Positions 14,936-25,796 of a stretch of DNA of 53,129 nucleotides are shown piece by piece. The notes beneath the pieces were generated by a model that did no database searches, was not told where the DNA came from, and was given only the letters and a program-made list of their open reading frames with translations. The position numbers and the translations under genes are program-made. Location of the stretch: assembly GCA_040002995.1 (NCBI GenBank), contig JBDUDK010000038.1, forward strand, positions 1-53,129, given 5' to 3'. Within the stretch, counting starts at the first letter, position 1. Every line of letters starts with the position of its first letter. This stretch comes from JBDUDK01 sp040002995 (GTDB lineage Bacteria; Actinomycetota; Acidimicrobiia; Acidimicrobiales; Ilumatobacteraceae).

Positions 14936-15835
14936 CTAGACGTCCAGGAAGCGGCTCACGGCCAGGCCGGAGCCCACGGTGCCGATCACCACGCCAATCA
15001 CCAACAGCAGGATGCCGAGCCCACGCACCTCGCCGGACGAGGCCACCGCGGCCGAGAGGACGTCGACCTCATTGGCCTTGGCGACGCGGGTGGAGAACAG
15101 CCGGTTCAGGCCCCATACGCCGCCGAAAGCAAGAAGCGCACCCACGAAACCCTGGACGAGTCCCTCGAGCATGAAGGGGACGCGGATGAACCAGTTCGTG
15201 GCCCCCACCAGCTTCTGCACTTCGATCTCGCGGCGCCGGGCGAACATGGCCAGCCGGATCGTGTTGAGGATCAGGAGCGCAGAGACCACGAGCAGCGTGA
15301 TGGCCGCCCCGAGGATCATCCCTTGGAGCAAGCCGGTGAGCTGCTTGAGACGCTGGAGATACTTCGCCGGGAAGATGACTTCCAACACGCCGGGTCTGTT
15401 CTGGAACTGATCCGCCACGCCGCGTATGACGTCGGGGTCGGGCGTGGTGGGCACGACCTTCCACTGCGTCGGCGATCCCTCGAGGCCGAGCGCGTCGATC
15501 AGCGTGGGCGTGTCGGCGAGGATGATCTTGGCCTCCTCGAACGACTGGGCCTTGTCGAAGAACCGGAGCTTGTTCGCGTCGACGATCGGGTTGGCTTTGA
15601 GGTCGTTGCCGACTGCGTCGATCTGCTCCTTCGTGGCGTCGGGCTTCATCATCACGATGAACTCGACGCCCCCGCGCCAACGCGCGGTGATGTCGTTGAC
15701 GCCATTGCGCATGAGCAGGGCCGCGCCCGACAACGTGAGAGCGACGGCCACAGTCACGAACGTGGCGATGGTGAGCGTGAGGTTTCTTCGTAGGTTCGCC
15801 GCGGTTTCCCGCAGCGCGTACAGCACTTTGCTCAC
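14936..15835 (-). CDS. ftsX: cell division protein FtsX
   Basis: Membrane subunit of the FtsEX complex that couples ATP hydrolysis to activation of peptidoglycan hydrolases at the septum. 299 residues: an N-terminal helix (LTLTIATFVTVAVALTLSGA), an extracytoplasmic loop of about 120 residues (EFIVMMKPDATKEQIDAV and onwards) that binds the hydrolase, then three helices, with ARRREIEVQKLVGATNWFIR between, as in the family. The start overlaps the ftsE stop by 4 bases. In many actinobacteria smpB follows ftsX, but here the next gene is the convergent histidine kinase, so smpB must be elsewhere. Confidence 0.97.
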   Translation of the reverse strand: MSKVLYALRETAANLRRNLTLTIATFVTVAVALTLSGAALLMRNGVNDITARWRGGVEFIVMMKPDATKEQIDAVGNDLKANPIVDANKLRFFDKAQSFEEAKIILADTPTLIDALGLEGSPTQWKVVPTTPDPDVIRGVADQFQNRPGVLEVIFPAKYLQRLKQLTGLLQGMILGAAITLLVVSALLILNTIRLAMFARRREIEVQKLVGATNWFIRVPFMLEGLVQGFVGALLAFGGVWGLNRLFSTRVAKANEVDVLSAAVASSGEVRGLGILLLVIGVVIGTVGSGLAVSRFLDV

Positions 15836-16509
15836 TGGTAGACCCCGCGCGACTGGTCACGCACGATGGTGCCCCGGTCGAGCTCGATCACTCGGCGGCG
15901 CATCGAGTTGACGATGCCCTGGTCGTGGCTGGCCATCACGACGGTGGTGCCCGTTCGGTTGATGCGGTCGAGCAGCCGCATGATGCCGTCACTCGTGGCC
16001 GGATCGAGGTTTCCCGTTGGTTCGTCGGCCAGCAGGATCAATGGGCGATTCACGAAGGCGCGCGCGATCGACACCCGCTGCTGCTCACCGCCAGACAGTT
16101 CATGGGGAAAGCGCTCATGCTTTCCGGCCAACCCGACGAGCTCCAGAATCGCCGGTACCTGGGTGCGGATGACGTGGCGGGGACGGCCGATGACCTCGAG
16201 CGCAAAAGCCACGTTTTCCTGCACGGTCTTGTTGGTGAGCAGCTTGAAGTCCTGAAATACCGAACCGATGTTGCGGCGCAGATACGGAACCCGCCACGGC
16301 GACAGATTGTTGGTCATCTTGCCGGCGACCCAGATCTCGCCCGCGGTGGGCTGCTCCTCTTTGTTGATGAGACGCAGCACTGTCGACTTACCTGAACCCG
16401 ATGGGCCCACGAGGAAGACGAACTCGCCCTTGGCGATATCCGCGGTCGCGTCGCGAATTGCAGCTATTTGCCCCTTATAAACCTTGCTCACGTTGTCGAG
16501 TCGGATCAT
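15832..16509 (-). CDS. ftsE: cell division ATP-binding protein FtsE
   Basis: Cytosolic ATPase of FtsEX, 225 residues. It begins MIRLDNVSKVYKGQIAAI, with Walker A GPSGSGKST, Q-loop SVFQDFKLL, signature LSGGEQQRVS and Walker B LILLADEPTGNLDP, all typical of FtsE. ATG at 16509, with ftsX overlapping its end. It lies 90 bases downstream of prfB on the same strand, the conserved actinobacterial order prfB-ftsE-ftsX. Confidence 0.97.
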   Translation of the reverse strand: MIRLDNVSKVYKGQIAAIRDATADIAKGEFVFLVGPSGSGKSTVLRLINKEEQPTAGEIWVAGKMTNNLSPWRVPYLRRNIGSVFQDFKLLTNKTVQENVAFALEVIGRPRHVIRTQVPAILELVGLAGKHERFPHELSGGEQQRVSIARAFVNRPLILLADEPTGNLDPATSDGIMRLLDRINRTGTTVVMASHDQGIVNSMRRRVIELDRGTIVRDQSRGVYQ

Positions 16510-16599
16510 CGGTGAAGCGCTCCCTCGGCCCGCCCAGACCGAAGGTTGACCCTAGCAACCGGTCCTGGCCCAGAGGCTGCACCCCGTCGGCGCCAAACG

Positions 16600-17712
16600 T
16601 CACTCGTCGTCGACTGTGGCCCGCTTCCAACGCAGGTAGGCCTCCATGAACGGCTCGACCGCGCCGTCGAGCACCGCCTCGATGTTGCCCACTTCGAAAT
16701 CGGTACGAGTGTCCTTCACCAACTGATACGGCTGCAGCACATAGTTGCGAATCTGCGCGCCCCATCCCTGCTGGGCTTGGCGCCCTCCCGCGATGCGCGA
16801 GAGTTCGGCCATACGATCCTCTTCAGCCTTCGCGGCGAGGATCGTCTTCAGCTTGTCCATCGCTTTGGCGCGGTTCTGCAACTGGCTGCGCTCGTCCTGG
16901 CAGGTGACGACGATGCCGGTGGGCAAATGCGTGATCCGAATCGCCGAGCTTGTCTTGTTCACGTGCTGGCCACCTGCGCCCGAGGAACGGTACGTATCGA
17001 CGCGGAGGTCCTTCTCGTCGATTTCGATCTCGCCCTTGTCGGCGATGTGCGGCCATACCTCGACAGCGGCGAACGATGTCTGGCGCCGTGCGTTGCCGTC
17101 GAACGGGCTGATGCGCACGAGACGATGCACGCCGCGCTCTGCGGCCATGAGGCCGTACGCATACCGGCCCTTGATCGTGAACTCCGCCGACAAGATCCCT
17201 GCTTCGGCTCCCTGGCTCACGTCGTCAACTTCGACCTGGAACCCGCGGGCCTCAGCCCAGCGGGTGTACATGCGCAACAGCATCTCGGCCCAGTCCTGCG
17301 CATCGACGCCTCCATCCTTCGCGTTGATCGCACAGATCGCGTCGGCGTCGTCGTGAGGACCCGTGAAGAGCGAGCGCAGTTCGAGTTCGTCGAGCTTGCG
17401 GGTGATGGCGGTGAGTTCAGTGTCGATCTCGGGCTCCTGAGCCTCGTCACCTTCCTCACGCGCCATCTCGGCAAGCAGCTCGAGATCATCCATGCGCGCG
17501 ACGAGCGCGTCGAATCCGACGAGATCGTCGGTGACCGCGGCGAATTCGCCTCCAACTGCTTTCGCCCGATCTTGATCGTCCCAGAGGTCAGGCTCGCTCA
17601 TCTCGCGCTCGAGCACGTCGCGCCGGGCTCTGGAATCCTCGATTTTCAGGTAGCGGTGGGCTTCATCGAGACGGCGCCGCTGCTCCTTGAGCTCGTAGGA
17701 GAAGTCACGCAT
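16600..17712 (-). CDS. prfB: peptide chain release factor 2
   Basis: Terminates translation at UGA and UAA. 370 residues with the SPF stop-codon recognition element (RISPFDGNARR) that marks RF2 rather than RF1, and the catalytic GGQ motif in SSGAGGQHVNKTSSAIRI. The first 30 codons (MRDFSYELKEQRRRLDEAHR and on) are open without an internal UGA, so the programmed frameshift known from E. coli prfB is absent. The start lies 6 bases after the secA stop, indicating co-transcription with secA. Confidence 0.97.
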   Translation of the reverse strand: MRDFSYELKEQRRRLDEAHRYLKIEDSRARRDVLEREMSEPDLWDDQDRAKAVGGEFAAVTDDLVGFDALVARMDDLELLAEMAREEGDEAQEPEIDTELTAITRKLDELELRSLFTGPHDDADAICAINAKDGGVDAQDWAEMLLRMYTRWAEARGFQVEVDDVSQGAEAGILSAEFTIKGRYAYGLMAAERGVHRLVRISPFDGNARRQTSFAAVEVWPHIADKGEIEIDEKDLRVDTYRSSGAGGQHVNKTSSAIRITHLPTGIVVTCQDERSQLQNRAKAMDKLKTILAAKAEEDRMAELSRIAGGRQAQQGWGAQIRNYVLQPYQLVKDTRTDFEVGNIEAVLDGAVEPFMEAYLRWKRATVDDE

Positions 17713-17718
17713 CGGGGG

Positions 17719-20418
<2,700 letters not shown>

Positions 20419-20492
20419 GGTGGCGCCAGCCTACCGGGGTGGATGCCCGGCACCCCGGGCGCGCCCGACCTCCGGTGCCAGACTCGTGTGTG

Positions 20493-21128
20493 GTGACGTT
20501 GCGGGCGGTGATCTTCGACCTCGGGGGCGTTCTGATGCGCAACGGCGGACCCGCCGACTTCTCCAGCCGCTTCCCCGACGTCGATCCTGCGGTTGTCCTG
20601 CCGATCTTGATGGGACCCTACGGCGAGGATACCGATCATCCGTGGCATCGAGTCGAACGCGGCGAGATCACGCTCGCGGAGTGCCGGGCCGCCAACCGTC
20701 TGGCATTGGCGGAAGCGGGGCTGAGCGTCACCGTCTCGGCCGGACCGCCGACCATCACGTTCATCCCGAACGATGAGATGGTGGAACTGGTCGTCGCCCT
20801 ACGGACGGCGGGTCTGCGCACCGGTCTGCTCACGAACAACGTGCGGGAGTTCCGTGAGCGTTGGTTTTCGGTCCTGCCCTACGCGGAGCTCTTCGACGAC
20901 ATCATCGACTCGCACGAGTGCGGGATGCGCAAGCCCAATCCCGCGATCTACGAGCTGGCACTTGAGCGCCTCGGCGTGCTCGCCGCCGAAACCGCCTTTC
21001 TCGACGACATCGAAACCAACGTGATGGGGGCGCGGGCGGTGGGGATGCACGCTTTCCTGGTGGTCGAGGACGGGGCCGAGGCGATGGCCGAAGTCCGCCG
21101 GTTGGCTGGGCTCAGCCCTCGTCCTTGA
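20493..21128 (+). CDS. HAD-superfamily hydrolase
   Basis: Haloacid dehalogenase-like phosphatase of 211 residues (from the second of two adjacent GTG codons). Motif I is VIFDLGGVL, with the nucleophile Asp kept but the second acid-base Asp replaced by Gly, as in the epoxide-hydrolase-N-terminal-like subgroup. Motif II is LLTNN, motif III RKPNPAIYELAL and motif IV FLDDIETNV. The loss of the second Asp is common in that subgroup and may mean weak phosphatase activity. An ATG at 20439 is possible but would add 18 residues without family similarity. The 3' end overlaps the end of a convergent small gene by 17 bases. Confidence 0.88.
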   Translation: MTLRAVIFDLGGVLMRNGGPADFSSRFPDVDPAVVLPILMGPYGEDTDHPWHRVERGEITLAECRAANRLALAEAGLSVTVSAGPPTITFIPNDEMVELVVALRTAGLRTGLLTNNVREFRERWFSVLPYAELFDDIIDSHECGMRKPNPAIYELALERLGVLAAETAFLDDIETNVMGARAVGMHAFLVVEDGAEAMAEVRRLAGLSPRP

Positions 21129-21318
21129 GCAGCCACCCGACGAGCACGCTGGCGAGCTCGTCGTCGGTCGGCTGGGGCCCCTTGATCAGGATTCGGCGAG
21201 CACGGTTGACCCGTTCGCCTCGCGGACAGGCCTTCTCGGAGACACGGTCGAGGAAGCCCTCCGGGGGCAGGCCCAGTGCGTCACGCAAGGTTGCCGGGGT
21301 GGGAACTGCGTCACTCAT
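21112..21318 (-). CDS. conserved-looking small protein, unknown function
   Basis: 68 residues beginning MSDAVPTPATLRDALGLPPE, with the middle EKACPRGERVNRARRILIKG and an acidic end. No domain is recognised. Credible as a gene because it starts inside the last codons of the ComF-like gene (8-base overlap, typical coupling), uses a normal ATG and keeps an amphipathic, protein-like composition. No transmembrane segment. The Arg/Lys-rich centre could contact nucleic acid, but that is speculation. Confidence 0.6.
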   Translation of the reverse strand: MSDAVPTPATLRDALGLPPEGFLDRVSEKACPRGERVNRARRILIKGPQPTDDELASVLVGWLLKDEG

Positions 21319-21916
21319 TGCCGAAAGTATCGGCGCGACTTTGCCTTTTGTTGAGCATGGAAGGGGTGGCGGCCGCGACCCACCGCTGCACCGTGACTGC
21401 TCCCGCCCCCGTGAGCACCTCGACCGCCGCCCGCATGGTGGCCCCGGTGGTGACGACATCATCGATGAGCAGCACGTTTCTGGGCACGACGCCCACGGCC
21501 ACGAGGCTGGGGCCCTCGAGGCGCTCCGACCGGGTGCGCCCGGTCTGGTGGTCGTCGCCCAGCCGGCGCAGCAGCCGCCGGCACGGCCGGCCCAGACGGC
21601 GGGCCACCGCTCGAGCCAGCAGTTCGGCCTGGTCGAAGCCTCGGTCCCGGCGCCGGCGGTCGGTGGTGGGGATCCAGGTGACTGCATCGATTCGGCCGCC
21701 GGCGGCGCGGGCGGCGAGCGCGTCGGCCAGTGGCGCCACCGCCTGGCGGGCGTCTCTGTACTTGAGGCGGGCGAGGAGCTCCCTACCAACACCCTCGTAG
21801 GCGATGATCGCCGGCACCGGAGCGTCGGCCGGGGCCGGACGCAGTTCGTCGCGGCACGGCCCGCACGGGACGCCGCCCTGTCGGCGACAGATCGGACACA
21901 CGGATCGCAGGAGCAT
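21311..21916 (-). CDS. ComF family protein / phosphoribosyltransferase
   Basis: 201 residues with an N-terminal zinc-finger-like CPICRRQGGVPCGPC and a C-terminal phosphoribosyltransferase domain with the PRPP-binding loop VLLIDDVVTTGATM. The DRGFDQAELLARAVARRLG region is the ComF hallmark. Family members help DNA uptake in competent bacteria, but most actinobacterial ones are uncharacterised. Start at ATG 21916, so that the Cys motif lies at residues 7-10. The product is cytosolic. Downstream it overlaps a small ORF of unknown role. Confidence 0.9.
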   Translation of the reverse strand: MLLRSVCPICRRQGGVPCGPCRDELRPAPADAPVPAIIAYEGVGRELLARLKYRDARQAVAPLADALAARAAGGRIDAVTWIPTTDRRRRDRGFDQAELLARAVARRLGRPCRRLLRRLGDDHQTGRTRSERLEGPSLVAVGVVPRNVLLIDDVVTTGATMRAAVEVLTGAGAVTVQRWVAAATPSMLNKRQSRADTFGNE

Positions 21917-21962
21917 CGATGATCTGTAGGCCGCGGGTGTGACCGTGCTTCTAGCCGAGTAT

Positions 21963-22784
21963 CTACCGGGTGGCTTGGGCCACCGCGGCGTTGATCTCAT
22001 CGCTCCGGTCGGCCACCATCCCCATCATCTCGGGGTGGGTGAAGATCCAGAAGCGCTCGTCGCGCACGGCGGCCAGCACGTCGGCCGCCACCTGCTCGGG
22101 CTCGATCGCCAGCGCGGCCGCGGCCGCCTTGATGCCGTCGTTGTTCGCCAGCGCGTCGCGATTTGGTCCCTTCCCGTCGCTCAGCTCGGCGGGCCGGTTG
22201 CGCTGACTGTCGAAGATGTTCGTGCGTACGTAGCCGGGGCACAGCACCGAGACCTTGGTCGAGCTCCCCGCCATGGCCAGCTCCTTGCTCAGCGTCTCGC
22301 TGATCGCGACCACCGCGTACTTGCTCGCGTTGTAGGGCCCGATGTACGGCCCCGCGATCAGCCCGGCGATCGACGCGGTATTCACGAGATGCCCACCATC
22401 GGGGTTCGCGAGCAGGTGGGGCAGGAAGCTCTGGATCCCGTGGACGACCCCCCACAAGTTCACGCCCAGGACCCACTGCCAGTCTTTCAGGGTGAGATCG
22501 GCGATGAACCCTCCGCCGCCCACGCCCGCGTTGTTGGCCACGATGTCGACCCGACCGAACTGGCCCATCACTGAGTCAGCCAGCTCCGCCACCTCGTCGG
22601 CCTGCGAGACGTCGAGTCGGTGCGCGACGACGTCCAGCTCCTTCGCGGTGGCATCGAGAGCGGCGGCCTCAACGTCGGCGATCACGACGTGCATGCCCTC
22701 GGCGGCGAACGCGCGCGCCATCGCCTTGCCGATGCCGCTGGCTCCCCCGGTGACAACCGCGACTCGACCCTCGAAGTTCTCCAT
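21963..22784 (-). CDS. SDR family oxidoreductase
   Basis: Classical SDR of 273 residues: MENFEGRVAVVTGGASGIGK (NAD(P)-binding TGGASGIG), DIVANNAGVGGGG, catalytic Ser in VNTASIAG and YNASK. The C-terminal part has an insertion with FDSQRNRPAELSDG and ends with a helix after WIFTHPEMMG, as in the actinobacterial group often annotated as short-chain alcohol dehydrogenase. Start at ATG 22784; the longer frame upstream runs into the repeat cluster and is not coding. Substrate unknown. It lies downstream of ahcY across a 171-base gap that holds only repeats. Confidence 0.93.
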   Translation of the reverse strand: MENFEGRVAVVTGGASGIGKAMARAFAAEGMHVVIADVEAAALDATAKELDVVAHRLDVSQADEVAELADSVMGQFGRVDIVANNAGVGGGGFIADLTLKDWQWVLGVNLWGVVHGIQSFLPHLLANPDGGHLVNTASIAGLIAGPYIGPYNASKYAVVAISETLSKELAMAGSSTKVSVLCPGYVRTNIFDSQRNRPAELSDGKGPNRDALANNDGIKAAAAALAIEPEQVAADVLAAVRDERFWIFTHPEMMGMVADRSDEINAAVAQATR

Positions 22785-22848
22785 GAGTGGGTGAGGGTAA
22801 CCGCCGCGCGCGCTCGCCGGCCGGGTCGCGGTCGGGTCGCGGGCCGCC

Positions 22849-22955
22849 ACGTTTCGAGGGTTGGTTCCCTTGGAGGGCATCACACCTCGAAACCTCTGCC
22901 CGGCCTCGCGACGTTTCGAGCTTTGAGCCCCCTGGAAGCACGTTTCGAGGTTTGG
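22849..22955. repeat. dispersed intergenic repeat cluster, copy B (CGAAACGT family)
   Basis: Two units, 22849-22895 and 22911-22955, fill most of the gap between ahcY and the SDR gene. The first is ACGTTTCGAGGGTTGG, then TTCCCTTGGAGGG, then CACACCTCGAAACCTC, a hairpin over TTGG. The second has ACGTTTCGAG twice (22911 and 22940) around CCCCCTGGAAG. Words and layout are the same as at 5082-5190, 17.7 kb away, so this is a repeat family and not chance. The 171-base gap contains no gene. Confidence 0.75.
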
Positions 22956-22956
22956 T

Positions 22957-24399
22957 TTAGTAGCGGTAGTTCTCCGGCTTGTAGGGCCCGGTGGGGTTGA
23001 CGTCGAGGTAGTCGGCCTGCTCGTCGGTGAGTCTGGTGAGCTTCACGCCGAGCGCGTCGAGATGCAGCGAGGCCACCTTCTCGTCGAGCTTCTTGGGCAG
23101 CACGTAGACCCCGAGCGGATACTTGTCGGCGTTGTTGAACAGCTCCACCTGCGCGATCACCTGGTTCGAGAACGAGCAGCTCATCACGAAGCTCGGATGT
23201 CCGGTGGCGCAACCGAGGTTCACGAGCCGGCCCTCGGCCAGCACGATGATGGCGTGCCCATTGGGGAACGTCCACAGATCGGTTCCCGGCTTCAGCTGAT
23301 CGCGCGTCGCCCCGCTGCGAGCGAGGCCGGCCATGTCGACCTCGCTGTCGAAATGGCCGATGTTGCACACGATCGCGTTGTGCTTCATCCGGTGCATGTG
23401 CTCGATAGTGATGATGTGCTCGTTGCCGGTAGCGCTGACGAAGATGTCGGCCGACTCCGCGATGTCGTCGAGCGTCGTGACCTGATAGCCCTCCATCGCG
23501 GCTTGGAGTGCGTTAATCGGGTCGATCTCGGTGATCACCACACGCGCGCCTTGGCCGCGGAGCGACTGAGCGCAACCCTTACCGACGTCGCCGTACCCGC
23601 ACACGACGGCGACCTTGCCGGCGAGCATCACGTCGGTGGCACGACAGATTGCGTCGACGAGCGAGTGCCGGCAGCCGTACAGGTTGTCGAACTTCGATTT
23701 GGTGACGGAGTCATTCACGTTGATCGCGGGGAAGAGCAACTCACCACGTTCGAACATCTTGTAGAGACGTTTGACTCCTGTGGTCGTTTCCTCGGTGACC
23801 CCTTTTATGCCGGCGGTCATGCGTGACCATTTCGTGGGATCGGTCCTGAGCGTGTGCTGCAGGACGCCGAGGACGATGGCCAGCTCCGGGTTTCCCGCCG
23901 TGCTCACATCGGGTACTTCCCCGGCCTTTTCGAACTCGACGCCCTTGTGCAGAAGAAGGGTCGCGTCACCGCCGTCGTCGAGGATCATGTTCGGGCCGTC
24001 GTGTCCAGGCCACGTCATCATCTGCTGGGTGCACCACCAGTACTCCTCGAGCGTCTCGCCTTTCCACGCGAAGACCGGAATCCCCTGCGGGTTGTCGGCG
24101 GAACCCTCCGGGCCGATCGCGACGGCGGCCGCCGCGTGATCCTGGGTCGAGAAGATGTTGCAGCTGGCCCAGCGCACTTCCGCGCCCAGTTCCACCAGCG
24201 TCTCGATGAGGACGGCGGTCTGGATGGTCATGTGCAATGAACCGGAGATGCGCGCGCCCTTGAGCGGCTTCAACGGTCCGTACTCCTTGCGCAGGGCGCG
24301 CAAGCCGGGCATTTCGTGTTCGGCGAGATGTATCTCCTTGCGGCCGAACGGCGCGAGTGAGAGGTCGGCGACGCGGAAGTCGGGGTCGATGATGGTCAT
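22957..24399 (-). CDS. ahcY: adenosylhomocysteinase (S-adenosylhomocysteine hydrolase)
   Basis: NAD-dependent hydrolysis of S-adenosylhomocysteine to homocysteine and adenosine, which keeps methyltransferases free of product inhibition. 480 residues; motifs ARISGSLHMTIQTAVLIETL, CNIFSTQDHAAAA, FPAINVNDSVTKSKFDNLYG, the NAD-binding GYGDVGKGCAQSLRG, CNIGHFDSEVD and the C-terminal PTGPYKPENYRY are all complete. Start ATG at 24399 with AGGAGACC before it. A leader of about 110 bases precedes it; I could not match it to a known SAH or SAM riboswitch. The neighbours (SIS isomerase, Trm112, manB) are conserved in actinobacteria. Confidence 0.98.
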   Translation of the reverse strand: MTIIDPDFRVADLSLAPFGRKEIHLAEHEMPGLRALRKEYGPLKPLKGARISGSLHMTIQTAVLIETLVELGAEVRWASCNIFSTQDHAAAAVAIGPEGSADNPQGIPVFAWKGETLEEYWWCTQQMMTWPGHDGPNMILDDGGDATLLLHKGVEFEKAGEVPDVSTAGNPELAIVLGVLQHTLRTDPTKWSRMTAGIKGVTEETTTGVKRLYKMFERGELLFPAINVNDSVTKSKFDNLYGCRHSLVDAICRATDVMLAGKVAVVCGYGDVGKGCAQSLRGQGARVVITEIDPINALQAAMEGYQVTTLDDIAESADIFVSATGNEHIITIEHMHRMKHNAIVCNIGHFDSEVDMAGLARSGATRDQLKPGTDLWTFPNGHAIIVLAEGRLVNLGCATGHPSFVMSCSFSNQVIAQVELFNNADKYPLGVYVLPKKLDEKVASLHLDALGVKLTRLTDEQADYLDVNPTGPYKPENYRY

Positions 24400-24510
24400 G
24401 GTCTCCTCACGAAGATGAAGGCCGCGCCGGATCGTGCGGCGGGCTCTGTGGTTCTTTCGTGGGGCTGGGGCCTACAGGCGCCTCTCACATCAGCCCGTGA
24501 ACGGAGAACT

Positions 24511-25539
24511 CTAGCGGAGGCCGGCCTTGATGAACTCGAGCGCAGGGATCGGGCCGGGGTCGACTTCCTGCTGAGCGGCGAGGTGCAGTGACACCAGGTC
24601 GCCAAGGAGCACCAAGTCGAAGAGCTGCGCCATGAGCCCGTCGCCTTGGGCCTCGACGGTGTGAATCGATCCGACGACCTCGAGCATCAGGTCCCGCAGA
24701 AGGTCGAAGCGGCGCGCCACCTGAGGGTGCTCGTGATCGTGACGGAGGAAGATCAGCGTGAAGACCTGGCGGGTGACATCGCCGTGCTGGCCCCAGCCCG
24801 CCGCCTCGTTGTGGCACGCCTCCGGAACCCGGTTGGAGAACGCCGGCGCTTTGGCGTTTTCGTTGAACTCACCCTTCCACCGCTGGGCGGCGACGGCACC
24901 GATGGGGCCACCGCCGTACACGATCGGGAAAGTGCGTCCGATGTGGCGGGCGAGTTCCTCGGCGATGTTGCGGGGCTTGGACAGCTCGTCACGGCGGTGG
25001 CGCAGCTGCTTCACCGTGGCGTCGATGTCGGCCTCAACTCCCCCGCAGAGCCCGATCTGGCCGAGCATCACGAGGAGCGGAACCGATGCCGCACCGATCG
25101 CGGCTCGCGGCATGACGATGTCGGCGGGTAGCGCCACGTGGGGTGCACCCCAGTTGACGCCCAGTTCGGCGAGACGGCCTCCCGCGCTGACCGTCACGAC
25201 CTTGGCTCCCGCGTGGGCCGCCTCGGTGGCCGACTCGAGCGTCTCTTCGGTGTTGCCGGAGAAGGAGACCGCGAAAACAAGCGTGCCGGAATCGACGAAC
25301 CCGGGGAGTTCGTACTCCTTGCTCACGAAAATCGGCACCGAACAAATCGGACCCGCCACCGCCGACAGCACGTCGCCGCTTATCCCGCTGCCCCCCATGC
25401 CCAACACGAGCACGTTGGAGACCTCGTCGGCCGCGGGCACACCCTCGACACCGGAGGCGAGCGCGGCCGCCGCCGTCTCGACCTGTTCGGGGAGTGCGTA
25501 GGCGGCGTCGAACATGCCAAGCGTGTCGAGCACGGTCAT
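24511..25539 (-). CDS. SIS-domain bifunctional phosphoglucose/phosphomannose isomerase-like protein
   Basis: 342 residues with two SIS folds. LVLGMGGSGISGDVLSAVAG and VFAVSFSGNTEETLE bind the sugar phosphate; the second half contains VYGGGPIGAVAAQRWKGEFN and KAPAFSNRVPEACHNE, the active-site region of the TIGR02128-type bifunctional isomerases. It would interconvert glucose-6-P, fructose-6-P and mannose-6-P. Next to phosphomannomutase it fits the route to GDP-mannose. The start is a GTG or ATG at 25539 giving MTVLDTLGMFDAAY. It is 5 bases from the Trm112-like gene, so co-transcribed. Confidence 0.9.
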   Translation of the reverse strand: MTVLDTLGMFDAAYALPEQVETAAAALASGVEGVPAADEVSNVLVLGMGGSGISGDVLSAVAGPICSVPIFVSKEYELPGFVDSGTLVFAVSFSGNTEETLESATEAAHAGAKVVTVSAGGRLAELGVNWGAPHVALPADIVMPRAAIGAASVPLLVMLGQIGLCGGVEADIDATVKQLRHRRDELSKPRNIAEELARHIGRTFPIVYGGGPIGAVAAQRWKGEFNENAKAPAFSNRVPEACHNEAAGWGQHGDVTRQVFTLIFLRHDHEHPQVARRFDLLRDLMLEVVGSIHTVEAQGDGLMAQLFDLVLLGDLVSLHLAAQQEVDPGPIPALEFIKAGLR

Positions 25540-25543
25540 GGCG

Positions 25544-25780
25544 TCACGCCGTGAACGTCGGCTTGAGACCGTCGGACGCCACCTTGGCCATGATGCGATC
25601 GTGCTCCCCGTCGGATACCTGCTCGGCCTCGTCGATGAGCATGATCGGGATGCCGTCGCGCACGTGATAGCGACGCTTCAACCGCGGGTTGTAAAGGGCG
25701 TCCTCGTCGGCGAGGTAATAGAGCGGGCCCTTGTCCTCCGGGCATGCCAGCACCTCGAGCAGAATCGGGTCGAGCGCCAT
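25544..25780 (-). CDS. Trm112-like small protein (UPF0434/YcaR type)
   Basis: 78 residues: MALDPILLEVLACPEDKGPL, then YLADEDALYNPRLKRRYHV and DGIPIMLIDEAEQV, the complete Trm112/YcaR motif set including the family Cys and the GIPIMLIDEA signature. In eukaryotes Trm112 activates methyltransferases; bacterial members are often found with sugar-nucleotide or LPS genes and their role is unclear. Conserved placement between manB and the SIS isomerase suggests a link with that pathway or with a methyltransferase. Start ATG at 25780 behind GGAGAAC. Confidence 0.92.
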   Translation of the reverse strand: MALDPILLEVLACPEDKGPLYYLADEDALYNPRLKRRYHVRDGIPIMLIDEAEQVSDGEHDRIMAKVASDGLKPTFTA

Positions 25781-25796
25781 GGTGTTCTCCTGTAAC

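Noticed and set aside
17620..17712. Programmed frameshift in prfB
   Set aside because: No in-frame UGA near codon 25; the frame from ATG 17712 is open throughout.
24400..24510. Possible SAH or SAM riboswitch in the ahcY leader
   Set aside because: The leader is long enough, but I could not place the conserved SAH-riboswitch or SAM-I/IV core in it. Covariance-model search would be decisive.
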